A stretch of 64,000 nucleotides of DNA from Ottowia testudinis (GTDB taxonomy: Bacteria; Pseudomonadota; Gammaproteobacteria; Burkholderiales; Burkholderiaceae_C). The notes below the pieces were generated by a model. The model was not told the DNA's origin. It searched no databases and worked only from the letters and a program-made list of their open reading frames with translations. Location: the NCBI RefSeq assembly GCF_017498525.1, contig NZ_CP071796.1, forward strand, positions 1,860,001 to 1,924,000, given 5' to 3'. Numbering within the stretch: position 1 is the stretch's first letter; each line of letters starts with the position of its first letter. Below are positions 36,615 to 47,576 of the stretch, piece by piece. The position numbers and the translations under genes are program-made.

Positions 36615-36723
36615 GGGGGACAGCGCCAGTGGCCGGGCCAAGCCCGTTCCACGGCGTTCCGGTGTGGCCTGCTCCGCGGCCTTCTGACGGGGGACAGGCT
36701 TGCTGCGCAGCCTGGGAGTGGAC

Positions 36724-36750
36724 TATCAAAATGAGAGCTGCTCGCGCACG
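36724..36750 (+). repeat. CR1 half-element, left of an inverted pair
   Basis: ATGAGAGCTGCTCGCGCACG. It forms an inverted pair with 36793, about 70 bases apart, enclosing an AT-richer stretch. Confidence 0.75.
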
Positions 36751-36792
36751 CCCTGCCTAGACTATAAGTCAATTCATCTTGAAATCGTTGTG

Positions 36793-36825
36793 TATCAAGC
36801 GCGAGCAGCTATGGAATTGAGAGTT
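36793..36825 (-). repeat. CR1 half-element, right of an inverted pair
   Basis: TATCAAGCGCGAGCAGCTAT. It lies upstream of the aldehyde dehydrogenase gene, within its probable promoter region. Confidence 0.8.
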
Positions 36826-36884
36826 TCCGGCTATCGCTACAGTCACGCCATCGGCACTTTTCTTGTCTTCACGGAGATTTTTCA

Positions 36885-38453
36885 ATGACCCCACTTCAAA
36901 GTTACATCGCCGGCCGCTGGATCGGCGCCCAACCGGCGCAGGCGCTTAAAAGCGCGATCGACGGCTCGACCATTGCCCACACGCACGCTGAAAGCCTCGA
37001 CTTCGGTGAGGCGCTGGATCACGCACGCCGCGTCGGGCTGCCGGCCATGATGAAAACCGACTTTCAGCAGCGCGCCGCCATGCTCAAAAGCCTGGCCAAG
37101 TACCTGGGCGAGCGCAAGGAAGAGATGTACGCGCTGTCGTTTCACACCGGCGCCACGCGCACCGATGGCTGGGTCGATATCGAAGGCGGCACCGGCACGC
37201 TGTTTGCCTACGCCAGCATGGCCAAGGAACTGCCCAAGAGCGGCAACCTGTGGCACGAAGGCCCGCACCCCGGCCCGTTCATTCCGCTGGGCAAAACCGG
37301 CGCCTACGCCGGCACCCACGTGCTGGTGCCGCGCGGCGGCGTGGCGGTGCACATAAACGCGTTCAACTTCCCGGTGTGGGGCTTGCTAGAGAAATTCGCG
37401 CCCACTTTCCTGGCCGGCATGCCCAGCATCGGCAAACCGGCCACGGCGACCAGCTTCTTGACCGAAAAGCTGGTGCGCTTGATCAACGAGTCCGGCATCC
37501 TGCCCGAAGGCACGCTGCAATTGGTGATTGGCGGTACGGGCGATTTGCTGGATCGTCTGGGTGTGCAGGACGCCGTGACCTTCACCGGCTCGGCCGACAC
37601 CGCCGCCAAGCTGCGCGTGACGCCCAACCTGATCAAGCACAGCATCCCGTTCAACGCCGAGGCCGATTCGCTCAACTGCGCCATCCTGGCGCCCGATGTG
37701 ACGCCCGATGACGAGGAGTTCGACCTGTTCGTCAAGGAAGTGGCGCGCGAGATGACGCAAAAGGCCGGTCAGAAATGCACCGCCATCCGCCGCGCCATCG
37801 TGCCCGCCGGCCAGATCGACGCCGTGGCCGCCAAGCTGAAAGAGCGCCTGGCCAAGACCACGGTGGGCGATCCGCGGCTGGAGACGGTGCGCATGGGCGC
37901 GCTGGCTTCCAAGGCGCAGCAGGCCGACGTGGCCGACCGTGTGGCCACGCTGCGGCGCGGCGCCGAGGTGGTGTTCGGCGGCGGCGAAGGCTTTGCGCCA
38001 GTGGGCGAGGGCGTGGGCGAAGGCGCCTTCTTCCAGCCCACGCTGCTGCTGGCGCGCCAGCCGCAAGACCACGCCGCGCACGACGTCGAAGCCTTCGGCC
38101 CCGTCAGCACGCTGATGCCCTACAGCGGCATCGACGAGGCCATTGCGCTGGCCGCCAAGGGGCAGGGCAGCCTGGCCGGCACGCTGGTGACCCAAAGCGC
38201 CGAGGTGGCCGCGCAAGTCATCCCGCAGCTGGCCGCGCTGCACGGCCGCCTGCAAATCCTTGACCGCACTGGCGCGCCTGAGGCAACCGGCCACGGCTCG
38301 GCCCTGCCGTACCTGAAACACGGCGGCCCCGGCCGCGCGGGTGGCGGCGAAGAATTGGGCGGCTTGCGCGCCGTCAAGCACCTGATGCAGCGCGCCGCCT
38401 TGCAGGGTTCACCCGCCATGCTGGCGGCGGTGACGGGGGAGTCTGCCGCCTGA
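36885..38453 (+). CDS. Aldehyde dehydrogenase, PaaZ/BoxD type
   Basis: 522 residues. Matches the NAD(P)-dependent dehydrogenase domain of PaaZ and the stand-alone BoxD, which oxidise CoA-bound semialdehydes in phenylacetate and benzoate breakdown. Seen: SYIAGRWIGAQPAQ, NAFNFPVWGLLEKFAP, catalytic Glu region PFNAEADSLNCAIL (about 253-266), catalytic Cys in GQKCTAIRRAIVP, and HGGPGRAGGGEELGGLR near the end. It lacks a PaaZ hydratase domain. The stand-alone length favours BoxD, but no other box or paa gene is here. Confidence 0.85.
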   Translation: MTPLQSYIAGRWIGAQPAQALKSAIDGSTIAHTHAESLDFGEALDHARRVGLPAMMKTDFQQRAAMLKSLAKYLGERKEEMYALSFHTGATRTDGWVDIEGGTGTLFAYASMAKELPKSGNLWHEGPHPGPFIPLGKTGAYAGTHVLVPRGGVAVHINAFNFPVWGLLEKFAPTFLAGMPSIGKPATATSFLTEKLVRLINESGILPEGTLQLVIGGTGDLLDRLGVQDAVTFTGSADTAAKLRVTPNLIKHSIPFNAEADSLNCAILAPDVTPDDEEFDLFVKEVAREMTQKAGQKCTAIRRAIVPAGQIDAVAAKLKERLAKTTVGDPRLETVRMGALASKAQQADVADRVATLRRGAEVVFGGGEGFAPVGEGVGEGAFFQPTLLLARQPQDHAAHDVEAFGPVSTLMPYSGIDEAIALAAKGQGSLAGTLVTQSAEVAAQVIPQLAALHGRLQILDRTGAPEATGHGSALPYLKHGGPGRAGGGEELGGLRAVKHLMQRAALQGSPAMLAAVTGESAA

Positions 38454-38458
38454 ACTCC

Positions 38459-38492
38459 TGTTTTGATAGCTGCTCGCGCTCTCTGCAAAAGG
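38459..38492 (+). repeat. CR1 half-element next to the IS30 element
   Basis: TTTTGATAGCTGCTCGCGCT, then CTGCAAAAGGG. It lies just outside the IS left end and may have been cut by the insertion. Confidence 0.75.
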
Positions 38493-38494
38493 GT

Positions 38495-39592
38495 AGATTC
38501 AAGTCCAAGTGCAACCTCGATTCAATGCACGGAGTCATTGGTGTGTGTCAATTGCTGCATGTGCTGTGCATAGACTTCAAGCGGTGAGCGGTAGCCTAGG
38601 GTCATTCTGGGGCGGCCATTGAGCTCATCAGCCACGGCATCGAGTTGCTGCTGTGTATAGCCGCTCAGATCGGTACCTTTTGGGAAGTACTGGCGCAGCA
38701 GTCCGTTGGTGTTCTCGTTGCTGCCCCTCTGCCAGGGGCTGTAGGGATCGCAGAAGTACACCTTCATGCCCGTGTTCTGGCTCAACTTGGCGTGTTCGGC
38801 CATCTCCGAGCCCCGGTCATAGGTCAGGCTCTGGCGCATGGGCGCTGCAATGCCATTGAGCTTGTCGCTGAAGGCCTGCAGCACGTGCGCAGCCGTGGCT
38901 GGATGGGGGTGAGGCAGCTTGACCAGCACCACCAGACGCGTGGTGCGCTCGACCAAGGTGCCGATGGCGCTGGCGTTGGCCGCTCCCTTGATGAGATCAC
39001 CTTCCCAATGACCGGGAAGCTGACGATCCTCGACTTGCGGCGGACGCACGTGGATGCTCATCATCTGCTGCATCTCTGCGCGTCGGTCCACTCCCTTGGA
39101 GCGCGGCCAGCGCTTGGCGCCAGCCATGCGCAGACACGACACCAACTCCTTTTGAGCTCGCCTCTGGGCTGGGCATAGATGCAGGTGTAAATGCTCTCGT
39201 GTGACACGCTCTGGCGCCTGTCGTGCGGGTGGAGATTCTTCAGGTGCCCGGCAATCTGCTGGGGCGACCAGCGCTGGCGCAGATGGTCGCACACGAGTTG
39301 AAACAGTGCGCCATCGCGGTGCAGCTTCGGCAAAGGGCGGGCAAAGCGCCTGCGCCTGTCGCTGCGCTGCTGGGCGTATTTGGAGATGTAGCCATGGGCA
39401 CCACCATTGCGCTGGCATTCACGACTGATGGTGCTCTTGTGGCGCCCCAGCGCCCTTGCTATAGCGCTTTGGCTCAGCCCTTGTTGCAAGCCCAGCGCTA
39501 TCGCATGGCGCTCCATCTCTGTGATCTGTTGGTAAGCTCTTTGGGTCATAGGGTACTCAATTCTGATGGGGGTGTTGCACTTCAGATTTGAG
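38495..39592 (-). mobile_element. IS30-family insertion sequence
   Basis: About 1.1 kb. Left end GATTCAAGTCCAAGTGCAAC and right end read inward CCTCAAATCTGAAGTGCAAC form imperfect inverted repeats sharing AAGTGCAAC. The outer limits are approximate. The transposase is read leftward and is frameshifted. The element lies between the aldehyde dehydrogenase gene and norC. Confidence 0.85.
38522..39549 (-). pseudogene. IS30-family transposase, frameshifted
   Basis: About 342 codons from the ATG at 39549 (MTQRAYQQITEMERHAI). The N-terminal half has the helix-turn-helix GLSQSAIARALGRHKSTISR and HESIYTCIYAQPRGELK. The catalytic half has HWEGDLIKGAANASAIGTLV, LTYDRGSEMAEH and CDPYSPWQRGSNENTNGLLR (the DDE set). 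One base is missing at a T run at 39150-39153 (A run on the coding strand): restoring it gives GELKKELVSCLR. Unless slippage occurs, transposase is not made. Confidence 0.85.
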
Positions 39593-39722
39593 GCCGCCAA
39601 GCGCTGGCGGCCAAAAAGGCTTGGACTCGTGATGAAAGCCGCTGCGATTCGAAGCAGCGGTTTTTTTGTTTGGATCGTCTGAAAGTCCACACGGAATGTC
39701 CGACTAAAGTACTCTGTCAATC

Positions 39723-39736
39723 TTGACTTGCTTCAA
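39723..39736 (+). promoter_or_regulatory. Fnr/Dnr-type box of the norCBQD promoter
   Basis: TTGACTTGCTTCAA fits TTGAC-N4-TTCAA, a half-palindrome for Crp/Fnr-family nitric oxide regulators. A TATACA -10 follows at 39764-39769, placing the box near -41.5, as expected for a class II activator site. It differs by one base from the nirS box. Confidence 0.75.
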
Positions 39737-39763
39737 GGACGCCCCAAGGGCGCGTTCCTACGC

Positions 39764-39769
39764 TATACA
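39764..39769 (+). promoter_or_regulatory. -10 box of the norC promoter
   Basis: TATACA, with a transcription start expected near 39771-39775, about 25-30 bases before norC. Confidence 0.5.
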
Positions 39770-39799
39770 GGTTTTAGTAAAGCGAGCGAGGAAACGGTC

Positions 39800-41730
<1,931 letters not shown>

Positions 41731-41763
41731 TTACGACCCAGCCGAACAGTCAAAACCGAACAG

Positions 41764-41857
41764 TCGGACGCAGAGGACGCAAAGGACGCAGAAGTAAAAC
41801 CAAATTTTTTGAATTCTTTTGCGTCCTCTGCGAAATCTCTGCGTCCTCTGCGTCCGG
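41764..41857. repeat. CR4 GGACGCA inverted repeat between norB and norQ
   Basis: GGACGCAGAGGACGCAAAGG on the left is mirrored by TTTTGCGTCCTCTGCG and CTCTGCGTCCTCTGCG on the right, around an AT-rich loop. A transcript would fold into a long hairpin between norB and norQ, which could reduce read-through. A related copy is at 56209. Confidence 0.85.
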
Positions 41858-41876
41858 CTGCTTTGACGGCGTATCC

Positions 41877-42689
41877 ATGACCATGTACCGCACCGAAACC
41901 CATAGCGCGCCCGCCATTCCTTTCTACGCCGAGCAGGGCGACGAGTGCCGCCTGTTCGAGCACGCTTTCGAGCAACGCCTGCCCGCGCTGCTCAAAGGCC
42001 CTACCGGCTGCGGCAAGACGCGCTTTGTCGAGCACATGGCCGCGCGGTTAGGCCGGCCGCTCATCACCGTGAGCTGCCACGACGACCTGACGGCCGCCGA
42101 TCTGGTGGGCCGCTACCTGATTGGCGACGGCAACACGGTATGGAACGACGGCCCGCTGGCGCGTGCCGTGCGCACGGGCGCCATCTGCTACCTGGACGAA
42201 GTGGTCGAGGCGCGCAAGGACACCACCGTGGTGCTCCACCCGCTGGCCGACGATCGCCGCCAATTGCCGATTGAGCGCACCGGCGAGCTGCTGCAAGCGC
42301 CGCCCGAATTCATGCTGGTGGTGTCCTACAACCCCGGCTACCAGAACCTGCTGAAAAACCTGAAACCCAGCACGCGCCAGCGCTTTGTGGCGCTGGTGTT
42401 CGACTATCCCGCACCCGAGATCGAGCGCCGCATCATCGTGGCCGAATCGGGCGCCGACGAACGCCTGGCCACGCGCCTGGTCAAGCTGGCATCCGCGCTG
42501 CGGCGCCTGACCGACCAGGACCTGGAAGAAACCGTCAGCACCCGCCTGTTGGTGGTGGCCGCGCGCCTCATCGTCAGCGGCCTGCCTGAGCTCACCGCCT
42601 GCCGCGCCGCCATCGTCGACGCGCTGACCGACGACGCCGATACCGCCGAGGCGCTGAACGAAGTCGTGCTGGCCGCGTTCGAGCAATAG
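41877..42689 (+). CDS. norQ: Nitric oxide reductase activation ATPase NorQ
   Basis: 270 residues, MoxR/CbbQ-type AAA+ ATPase that works with NorD to insert non-heme iron into NorBC. Seen: Walker A LLKGPTGCGKTRFVEHM (about 39-55), Walker B GAICYLDEVVEAR (about 101-113), sensor VVSYNPGYQNLLKNLKPSTR and the arginine region. The start MTMYRTETH has no obvious ribosome site, as it follows the CR4 repeat. The two norQD genes are separated by CR3 copy B. Confidence 0.95.
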   Translation: MTMYRTETHSAPAIPFYAEQGDECRLFEHAFEQRLPALLKGPTGCGKTRFVEHMAARLGRPLITVSCHDDLTAADLVGRYLIGDGNTVWNDGPLARAVRTGAICYLDEVVEARKDTTVVLHPLADDRRQLPIERTGELLQAPPEFMLVVSYNPGYQNLLKNLKPSTRQRFVALVFDYPAPEIERRIIVAESGADERLATRLVKLASALRRLTDQDLEETVSTRLLVVAARLIVSGLPELTACRAAIVDALTDDADTAEALNEVVLAAFEQ

Positions 42690-42711
42690 ACTTGCCTATC
42701 AGATCGAGAGG

Positions 42712-42824
42712 CCGCGGAGCAGGCCATGCCAGCGAACGCCGTGGCCGGACCTGTGCCGGCCACTGGCGTTGTCACCCCTCGCGCAGCAGAGGGCGGAAGG
42801 CGCGTCAGCGCCTCAGGGGGGTGT
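42712..42824 (+). repeat. CR3 repeat, copy B, between norQ and norD
   Basis: GGCCGCGGAGCAGGCC, GAACGCCGTGGCCGG, CCGGCCACTGGCG, AGCGCCTCAGGGGG in the same order as the other copies. Its G-rich end lies where the norD ribosome site should be. Confidence 0.85.
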
Positions 42825-42825
42825 A

Positions 42826-44754
42826 GTGGAGGAATGGGTCGGCGCCCGCTGGCACCGCTTCATCTGGCGCGCGGCCGACGTCAGCTTCCCCAAAGCCACC
42901 GTGCGGCTGGAGGATGTGCAGCGCGCCGTGCAAATGCTGTTTCGCGCCGGTGGCGGTGATCCGCTGGTCCGCGTGGCGCCCGCCACGGCGCAGAAGATCG
43001 GCGGCCCCCGCAACTGGCTGCAAAAGGTGGCGGGGCAGGGCGAGCGAGCGGCCTTGAGTACGCTGGACGAGCAGACGCTGGCGCTGCCGCCGTCCATCGC
43101 CGTGTTCGCGGACACCGCGCTGAACCGCGACCTGTACCTGTGGCTGGCCGCGCAGGGCGCCTGCCATGTGGCGACATCCGCTGGCTGGCTGGCCGACAAC
43201 CTGTCCGCCACGCAGCGCGCGTTGCAGCGATTTCCGGGTCTGCGCGCACGCTATGCGCGGCTGGTGAATGCGCACCTGGCCCAGCGCCCGCCCGCCGCGC
43301 GCCTGCAGGGTACCGCGCGGGCGTTGGAGCAGGCCGTCCAGGCCGCGCTGCAGGCGTCCATCGCTGATGGTGGCGAATCAGCGGTCAGCGCGCCACCACT
43401 GCCGTCGGGTGGCGCCCAGCCTGCCGCCGTGGCCCCGGTATGGCTTTGGCTACAAGCGCTGGCCCCCGATCCAAATGCTGCGAATTTTATAGCGGAAAGC
43501 GATGATTCCACGGCGGCAAGGCAGCCAAAGGACAATGAATCGCACGTCAAGCAAGACAACAAGCGCCGCCGCGCCCAGCGCACCGAGGACACCACCAGCA
43601 AGGACGGCCTGGTGATGTTCTTTCGCGCCGAATCGATCCTGAGCTGGAGCGAGTTTGTGCGCGTCAACCGTACCGGGGACGATGAAGACAACCAGGACTA
43701 CAGCCAGGTCGCCGACGACATGGAGCAGCTGCACCTGGCGCATCGCAAGCCCGGCGAAACGCTGGCCGCGCGCATCAAGTTCGATCTCGACCTGCCCAGC
43801 GCCAGCGCCGACGACCTGCCAGTGGGCGAGGGCGTGCCTCTGCCCGAATGGGATGAAAAATCCGCGCGCCTGGTGCCAAACCGCTGCCGTGCCCAGCGCC
43901 TGCGCCACCGCCCACCCCCCGACGATGGAGCCCAGGCGCCCTCAACCGATGGCGCGGCGGCCATGGCCCAGCGCTTGAAGCGCACGTCACGCCAGGTCCG
44001 GCGCCGCTTCGAGGCGCTGCGCGCCGCGCCGCGCTGGCAGCACGGCCTGGCCGATGGCGAAGAGCTGAACCTGGATGCCTGGGTGCGCCACCAGGTGGAC
44101 CGCCGCGATGCACGGCAGCCACACGGTGAATCGCCCCCCATCTTCTCGCGCCGTGTGCGCAGCGAACGGAGTCTGGCGACACTGATGCTGGCCGACCTGT
44201 CTCTGTCCACCGATGCCTATGCCACGCCACAGGCGCGGGTGATCGACTTGGTGCGGGACAGCCTGTTCGTGTTCGGCAACGCACTGGACGGCGTGGGCGA
44301 TCCGTTCGAGATGCTGGGCTTCTCATCGGTGCGCCGCGCTGTGCGCATCCACGAACTCAAGCGCTTCAGCGAGCCTTGGAACGACGCGGCCCGCGAGCGG
44401 GTGGCGGCCATCAAGCCGGGCTTTTACACCCGCATGGGCGCGGCCATTCGCTACGGCGTGCAGCGCCTGGACGAGCGGCCCGAGCGCCAGCGCCTGCTGC
44501 TCATCTTGTCGGACGGCAAGCCCAACGATCTCGATCACTACGAGGGCCGCCACGGGCTGGAAGACACGCGCCACGCCGTGTTCGAAGCGCGCCAGGCCGG
44601 TCTCGTGCCGTTTTGCGTCACCATCGATGAGCAAGCCCATCAGTATCTTCCGCGCCTGTTTGGCGCCCAGGGCTTTGCGCTGGTGCACCGGCCCGATCAG
44701 CTGGCGCGCGCGCTCACGCAGGTTTACATCCGGCTGACGGCAGCGGTCAGATAG
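42826..44754 (+). CDS. norD: Nitric oxide reductase activation protein NorD, VWA domain
   Basis: 642 residues from a GTG at 42826 (VEEWVGARWHRFIWRAA), which follows GGGGGGT in the CR3 repeat; a TTG further upstream would give repeat-encoded sequence. The C-terminal ~200 residues are a von Willebrand A domain with MIDAS LMLADLSLSTDAYATP and LLILSDGKPNDLDHYEG. The middle (about 180-290 and 370-410) is low-complexity and charged. NorD pairs with NorQ to mature NorBC. A weak CR1-like stretch (43449-43495) lies in the low-complexity part. dnr follows 26 bases later. Confidence 0.93.
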   Translation: MEEWVGARWHRFIWRAADVSFPKATVRLEDVQRAVQMLFRAGGGDPLVRVAPATAQKIGGPRNWLQKVAGQGERAALSTLDEQTLALPPSIAVFADTALNRDLYLWLAAQGACHVATSAGWLADNLSATQRALQRFPGLRARYARLVNAHLAQRPPAARLQGTARALEQAVQAALQASIADGGESAVSAPPLPSGGAQPAAVAPVWLWLQALAPDPNAANFIAESDDSTAARQPKDNESHVKQDNKRRRAQRTEDTTSKDGLVMFFRAESILSWSEFVRVNRTGDDEDNQDYSQVADDMEQLHLAHRKPGETLAARIKFDLDLPSASADDLPVGEGVPLPEWDEKSARLVPNRCRAQRLRHRPPPDDGAQAPSTDGAAAMAQRLKRTSRQVRRRFEALRAAPRWQHGLADGEELNLDAWVRHQVDRRDARQPHGESPPIFSRRVRSERSLATLMLADLSLSTDAYATPQARVIDLVRDSLFVFGNALDGVGDPFEMLGFSSVRRAVRIHELKRFSEPWNDAARERVAAIKPGFYTRMGAAIRYGVQRLDERPERQRLLLILSDGKPNDLDHYEGRHGLEDTRHAVFEARQAGLVPFCVTIDEQAHQYLPRLFGAQGFALVHRPDQLARALTQVYIRLTAAVR

Positions 44755-44780
44755 ACTCAGGTCTTACCCTGTTTCGGTGC

Positions 44781-45512
44781 GTGTCTTCCGCCACGCGGCC
44801 ACCAACGTTTGCCGTGGATCTCGACAAGTTCAATCTCCCTCGTTATCTGGCTACCCTGCCGCTGTTCATGAACATGCGCGAGGAAGAGCTGACGCGCCTG
44901 GCCACCGGGTGCCAGCTGCGCCGGCTGGAGCGTGGCAAGCTCATCTTCCGTGCCGGCGAACCGTGCAACGAATTCCACGTCACGGTGCTGGGGCAGGTGA
45001 AACTGTTTGCCATATCGCCCGCCGGGACCGAGAAGGTCATCGAACTGTGCGGCCCCGGCTACACCTTTGCGGAAGCCGTCATGTTCATGGGCGTGCCCTA
45101 CGTTGTCTCGGCGCAGACGCTCACCGACTCACTGGTGCTGACGGTGCAGAAGGACGTGGTGCTGAACGAAATCGCCGCCAACCCCAGCTTCGCGCTGCGC
45201 ATGCTGGCGGGCCTGTCCAAGCGCCTGCACGGACTGATCAAGGACGTGCAGGGCTACGCGCTGCACAGTGGCGTGCAGCGCGTCATCGGTTATCTGTTGG
45301 GCGACCGCATGACCGAGAGCGACGTCACCTCCGAAGCCATCACGGTCTCGCTGCCGGTGAGCAAGGCCGCCATCGCTTCGCGCCTGTCGCTCACGCCCGA
45401 ATATTTCTCGCGTGTGCTCAACGAGCTGGAAACTGCCGGCCTGATCCACGTCGACAAGCGCGACATCCACATCGCCGACACGGCGCGGCTGGCGAATTAC
45501 CAGCCGAGGTGA
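44781..45512 (+). CDS. dnr: Crp/Fnr-family nitric-oxide-type regulator (Dnr/Nnr)
   Basis: 243 residues. N-terminal cyclic-nucleotide-like beta-barrel (RLERGKLIFRAGEPCNEFHV, VLGQVKLFAISPAGTEKVIE), dimer helix and C-terminal helix-turn-helix (VSLPVSKAAIASRLSLTPEYFSRVL, about 191-215). The recognition helix has the ...S.xE.FSR form of Dnr/Nnr. No N-terminal Cys cluster, so an NO/heme sensor of Dnr type fits better than Fnr. Starts with GTG at 44781; an ATG at codon 30 is possible. Probably binds the boxes before norC and nirS. Confidence 0.87.
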   Translation: MSSATRPPTFAVDLDKFNLPRYLATLPLFMNMREEELTRLATGCQLRRLERGKLIFRAGEPCNEFHVTVLGQVKLFAISPAGTEKVIELCGPGYTFAEAVMFMGVPYVVSAQTLTDSLVLTVQKDVVLNEIAANPSFALRMLAGLSKRLHGLIKDVQGYALHSGVQRVIGYLLGDRMTESDVTSEAITVSLPVSKAAIASRLSLTPEYFSRVLNELETAGLIHVDKRDIHIADTARLANYQPR

Positions 45513-45555
45513 TCCCAGCGTTGCGTCAAGATTTGTTGTGGAGAGAGGACCGCAG

Positions 45556-45867
45556 ATGCTTCCCATGGACAGTGAAGCACTGGGCTTGTATATCCGCGCA
45601 ACCGAATTTCGGGAAAAAGCAGCGATATGTGCGCAGTCATCGCCTGATTTCAAACTTCGATTTGAGCAACAGTATGCGCAGTGGGCAAAGCGTCACGCAG
45701 CTCTCCTAGAAAAGGGGAGTGCGCTCGCGTCCGTGCAAGGCCTGTCAGGGGCCCAACCCGGTTCCATCCAATCATTCGCGGTGATGCAAGCGCAGATATT
45801 GAAAACTCTTCCGGCAGACGACCGGGAGCGCCGGTGTTCCGAGCTGTTGGATGATCTGAAGGAGTAA
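45556..45867 (+). CDS. Small protein of unknown function beside dnr
   Basis: 103 residues, from an ATG (MLPMDSEALGLYIRATEFRE) with GAGAGAGGA 7 bases upstream. Mostly helical and charged, containing a Cys at AAICAQ and a second near the end (ERRCSELLDDLKE). No domain that I recognise. It lies 43 bp downstream of dnr on the same strand and is convergent with nirN. Codon use and composition are slightly less GC-rich than the neighbours (several A/T third positions), hinting at later arrival. Confidence 0.55.
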   Translation: MLPMDSEALGLYIRATEFREKAAICAQSSPDFKLRFEQQYAQWAKRHAALLEKGSALASVQGLSGAQPGSIQSFAVMQAQILKTLPADDRERRCSELLDDLKE

Positions 45868-45920
45868 AGGTTGGCTGCGCCGCTGCTGGGGCCGCGACCA
45901 AATTGACGTGGGTCGGTGAC

Positions 45921-47522
45921 TCAGTGCGACGTCCCCTCCGAGCGCGTGATCTTGTTGAACACGTTGTACTTGCCCACCGGCTTGCGCATCGGCAGCCGCT
46001 TGATTTCCTTGAACGTGGCCGCGTCGTAGACGATCAGCGCGCCATCGTCTTCCCACAAACTGGCCAGGGCATAACGGCCGTCCTTCGTGAACTCGATGTG
46101 CGCGAGTGTCTGGCCAGCCGGGCCTTTCACCTCGGCCACGGGCGTCAAGGTGCGCTTGTCGATGACGGTCATGATGTGCTTGGCCTTGGGCGCCATCATC
46201 GAATCGGTCCAGGCGTAGGGCGTCTTTTCGTGGCTGCGCATGAAGAAGCCCGGGCCGGGCGTGGAGATGTTTTTCACCAGCTTCCAGGTTTTCATGTCGA
46301 TCACGCTGATCACCCCATCTTGCAGATTGGGGCTGGCCAGCACGCGCGTGCCGTTCCAATCAAACGTGATGCCCGACCCCAGATGCGGCATGCCGGCAAT
46401 GGGCAGCGTGGCGATCTTGCGGCGCACGTCCAGATTGACCACCTGCCCGCTGGGTGAGCCGTCGGCGTGCGGCCGCGCCGCGCCCAGCGCGTGCGCGTAG
46501 CTTGGGTCGAAGAAGAAGTCGTCCAGCGGCTCGTCCAGCGGTGTGCGGCGCACTCCCTGGAAACCCGGCTTGGCAATGCCTTCGCCCATTTTGTAGTCGT
46601 GCACCAGGCCGTCGTAGATGGGCGCGGCCTTGGGGTCGTAGCTGATTTCCCATAGTTCAGGAATGTCCTTGAGCGCGACGACGAAGCTCTTGCGTGGCTC
46701 GGCGTCGTACACGGCCGAGACGCGCGAGCTTTGCTTGCCGTCGAGCGTGGTCGCGGCATAGGTCTTCACGGCTTTGAGGTCGGCATCGAACAGCACCACC
46801 GTGTGCGGCAGGTAGTTGGCCGCCATCACCCACTGCCCGTCGCCCGAGACGGCGATGTTGCGCATGTTGATGCCCGCGCGCACTTCGGCCACCGTCTTCA
46901 GGTTCCATAAATCGTACTTGGTGATCCAGCCGTCGCGCGAGCCGAAGAACACGTAGCGCCCGTCGGGCGTGAACTTGGGACCGCCGTGCAGGGCAAAGCG
47001 GCTGGCGAATCGATGGATCGGATCGAACTTGTCGCCGTCGAGCAAGGTGATGTGGTGATCGCCGCCCTCGACCACCACGAACAGGTTCATCGGATCGGCT
47101 TTCCATTGCGGCTTGGCCGGCCAGCTTTGCCAGCCCGCGGTTTCAACCCGGCTGGCGGTGATGTCAGCGTCGCTCCAGGTCGGCGCCGGTGTCACGGGGG
47201 TGTAGATCCAGTCGGTCAGCGCGGTGATTTCGTCGGGTTTGAGCGTGTCCTTGAACGGCGACATCTGCGTGGCCGGCCGCCCGTCCTGAATCACCTTGAT
47301 CGCCTCGGGCTTGCGCAGCCGCGCCAAACTTTCAGGCAGCAGGGCTGGGCCCATGCCGCCCAGGCGCTGGGCGCCGTGGCAGCTGGCGCAGTGCTGCTGG
47401 TAAAGGGCGGCGGTATCGACGCTGGACCTGGAGGGCGCGGATTGCGCGAGGGCGCCCGCGCTGGCAAGTCCGATCGACAACACGCACCACAGGCCAATGC
47501 TTCCTGTGAAAACATGACTCAT
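45921..47522 (-). CDS. nirN: Cytochrome cd1-type protein NirN
   Basis: 533 residues. NirN oxidises dihydro-heme d1 to heme d1 in the periplasm, handing it to NirS. A signal peptide ends ASAGALAQSAP. The short cytochrome c domain has CASCHG (about 46-51); residues 130 onward form an eight-bladed d1 propeller, with HGGPKFTPDGRYVFFGSRDG, HLGSGITFDWNG and AHIEFTKDGRYALASLWED. It lacks NirS signatures such as YHPEPR. Last gene of the leftward nir run, after nirJ by 54 bases filled with a CR1 copy. Confidence 0.92.
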   Translation of the reverse strand: MSHVFTGSIGLWCVLSIGLASAGALAQSAPSRSSVDTAALYQQHCASCHGAQRLGGMGPALLPESLARLRKPEAIKVIQDGRPATQMSPFKDTLKPDEITALTDWIYTPVTPAPTWSDADITASRVETAGWQSWPAKPQWKADPMNLFVVVEGGDHHITLLDGDKFDPIHRFASRFALHGGPKFTPDGRYVFFGSRDGWITKYDLWNLKTVAEVRAGINMRNIAVSGDGQWVMAANYLPHTVVLFDADLKAVKTYAATTLDGKQSSRVSAVYDAEPRKSFVVALKDIPELWEISYDPKAAPIYDGLVHDYKMGEGIAKPGFQGVRRTPLDEPLDDFFFDPSYAHALGAARPHADGSPSGQVVNLDVRRKIATLPIAGMPHLGSGITFDWNGTRVLASPNLQDGVISVIDMKTWKLVKNISTPGPGFFMRSHEKTPYAWTDSMMAPKAKHIMTVIDKRTLTPVAEVKGPAGQTLAHIEFTKDGRYALASLWEDDGALIVYDAATFKEIKRLPMRKPVGKYNVFNKITRSEGTSH

Positions 47523-47526
47523 GACT

Positions 47527-47576
47527 TCAAAAAACATAGCTGCTCGCGATGGATAGGAAAGCGCTGGCGCCCGATT
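47527..47576 (+). repeat. CR1 palindromic repeat between nirJ and nirN
   Basis: AACATAGCTGCTCGCGATGG, then AAAGCGCTGGCGCCCGATTT. It fills the intercistronic gap and ends at the nirJ stop codon. Confidence 0.9.
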
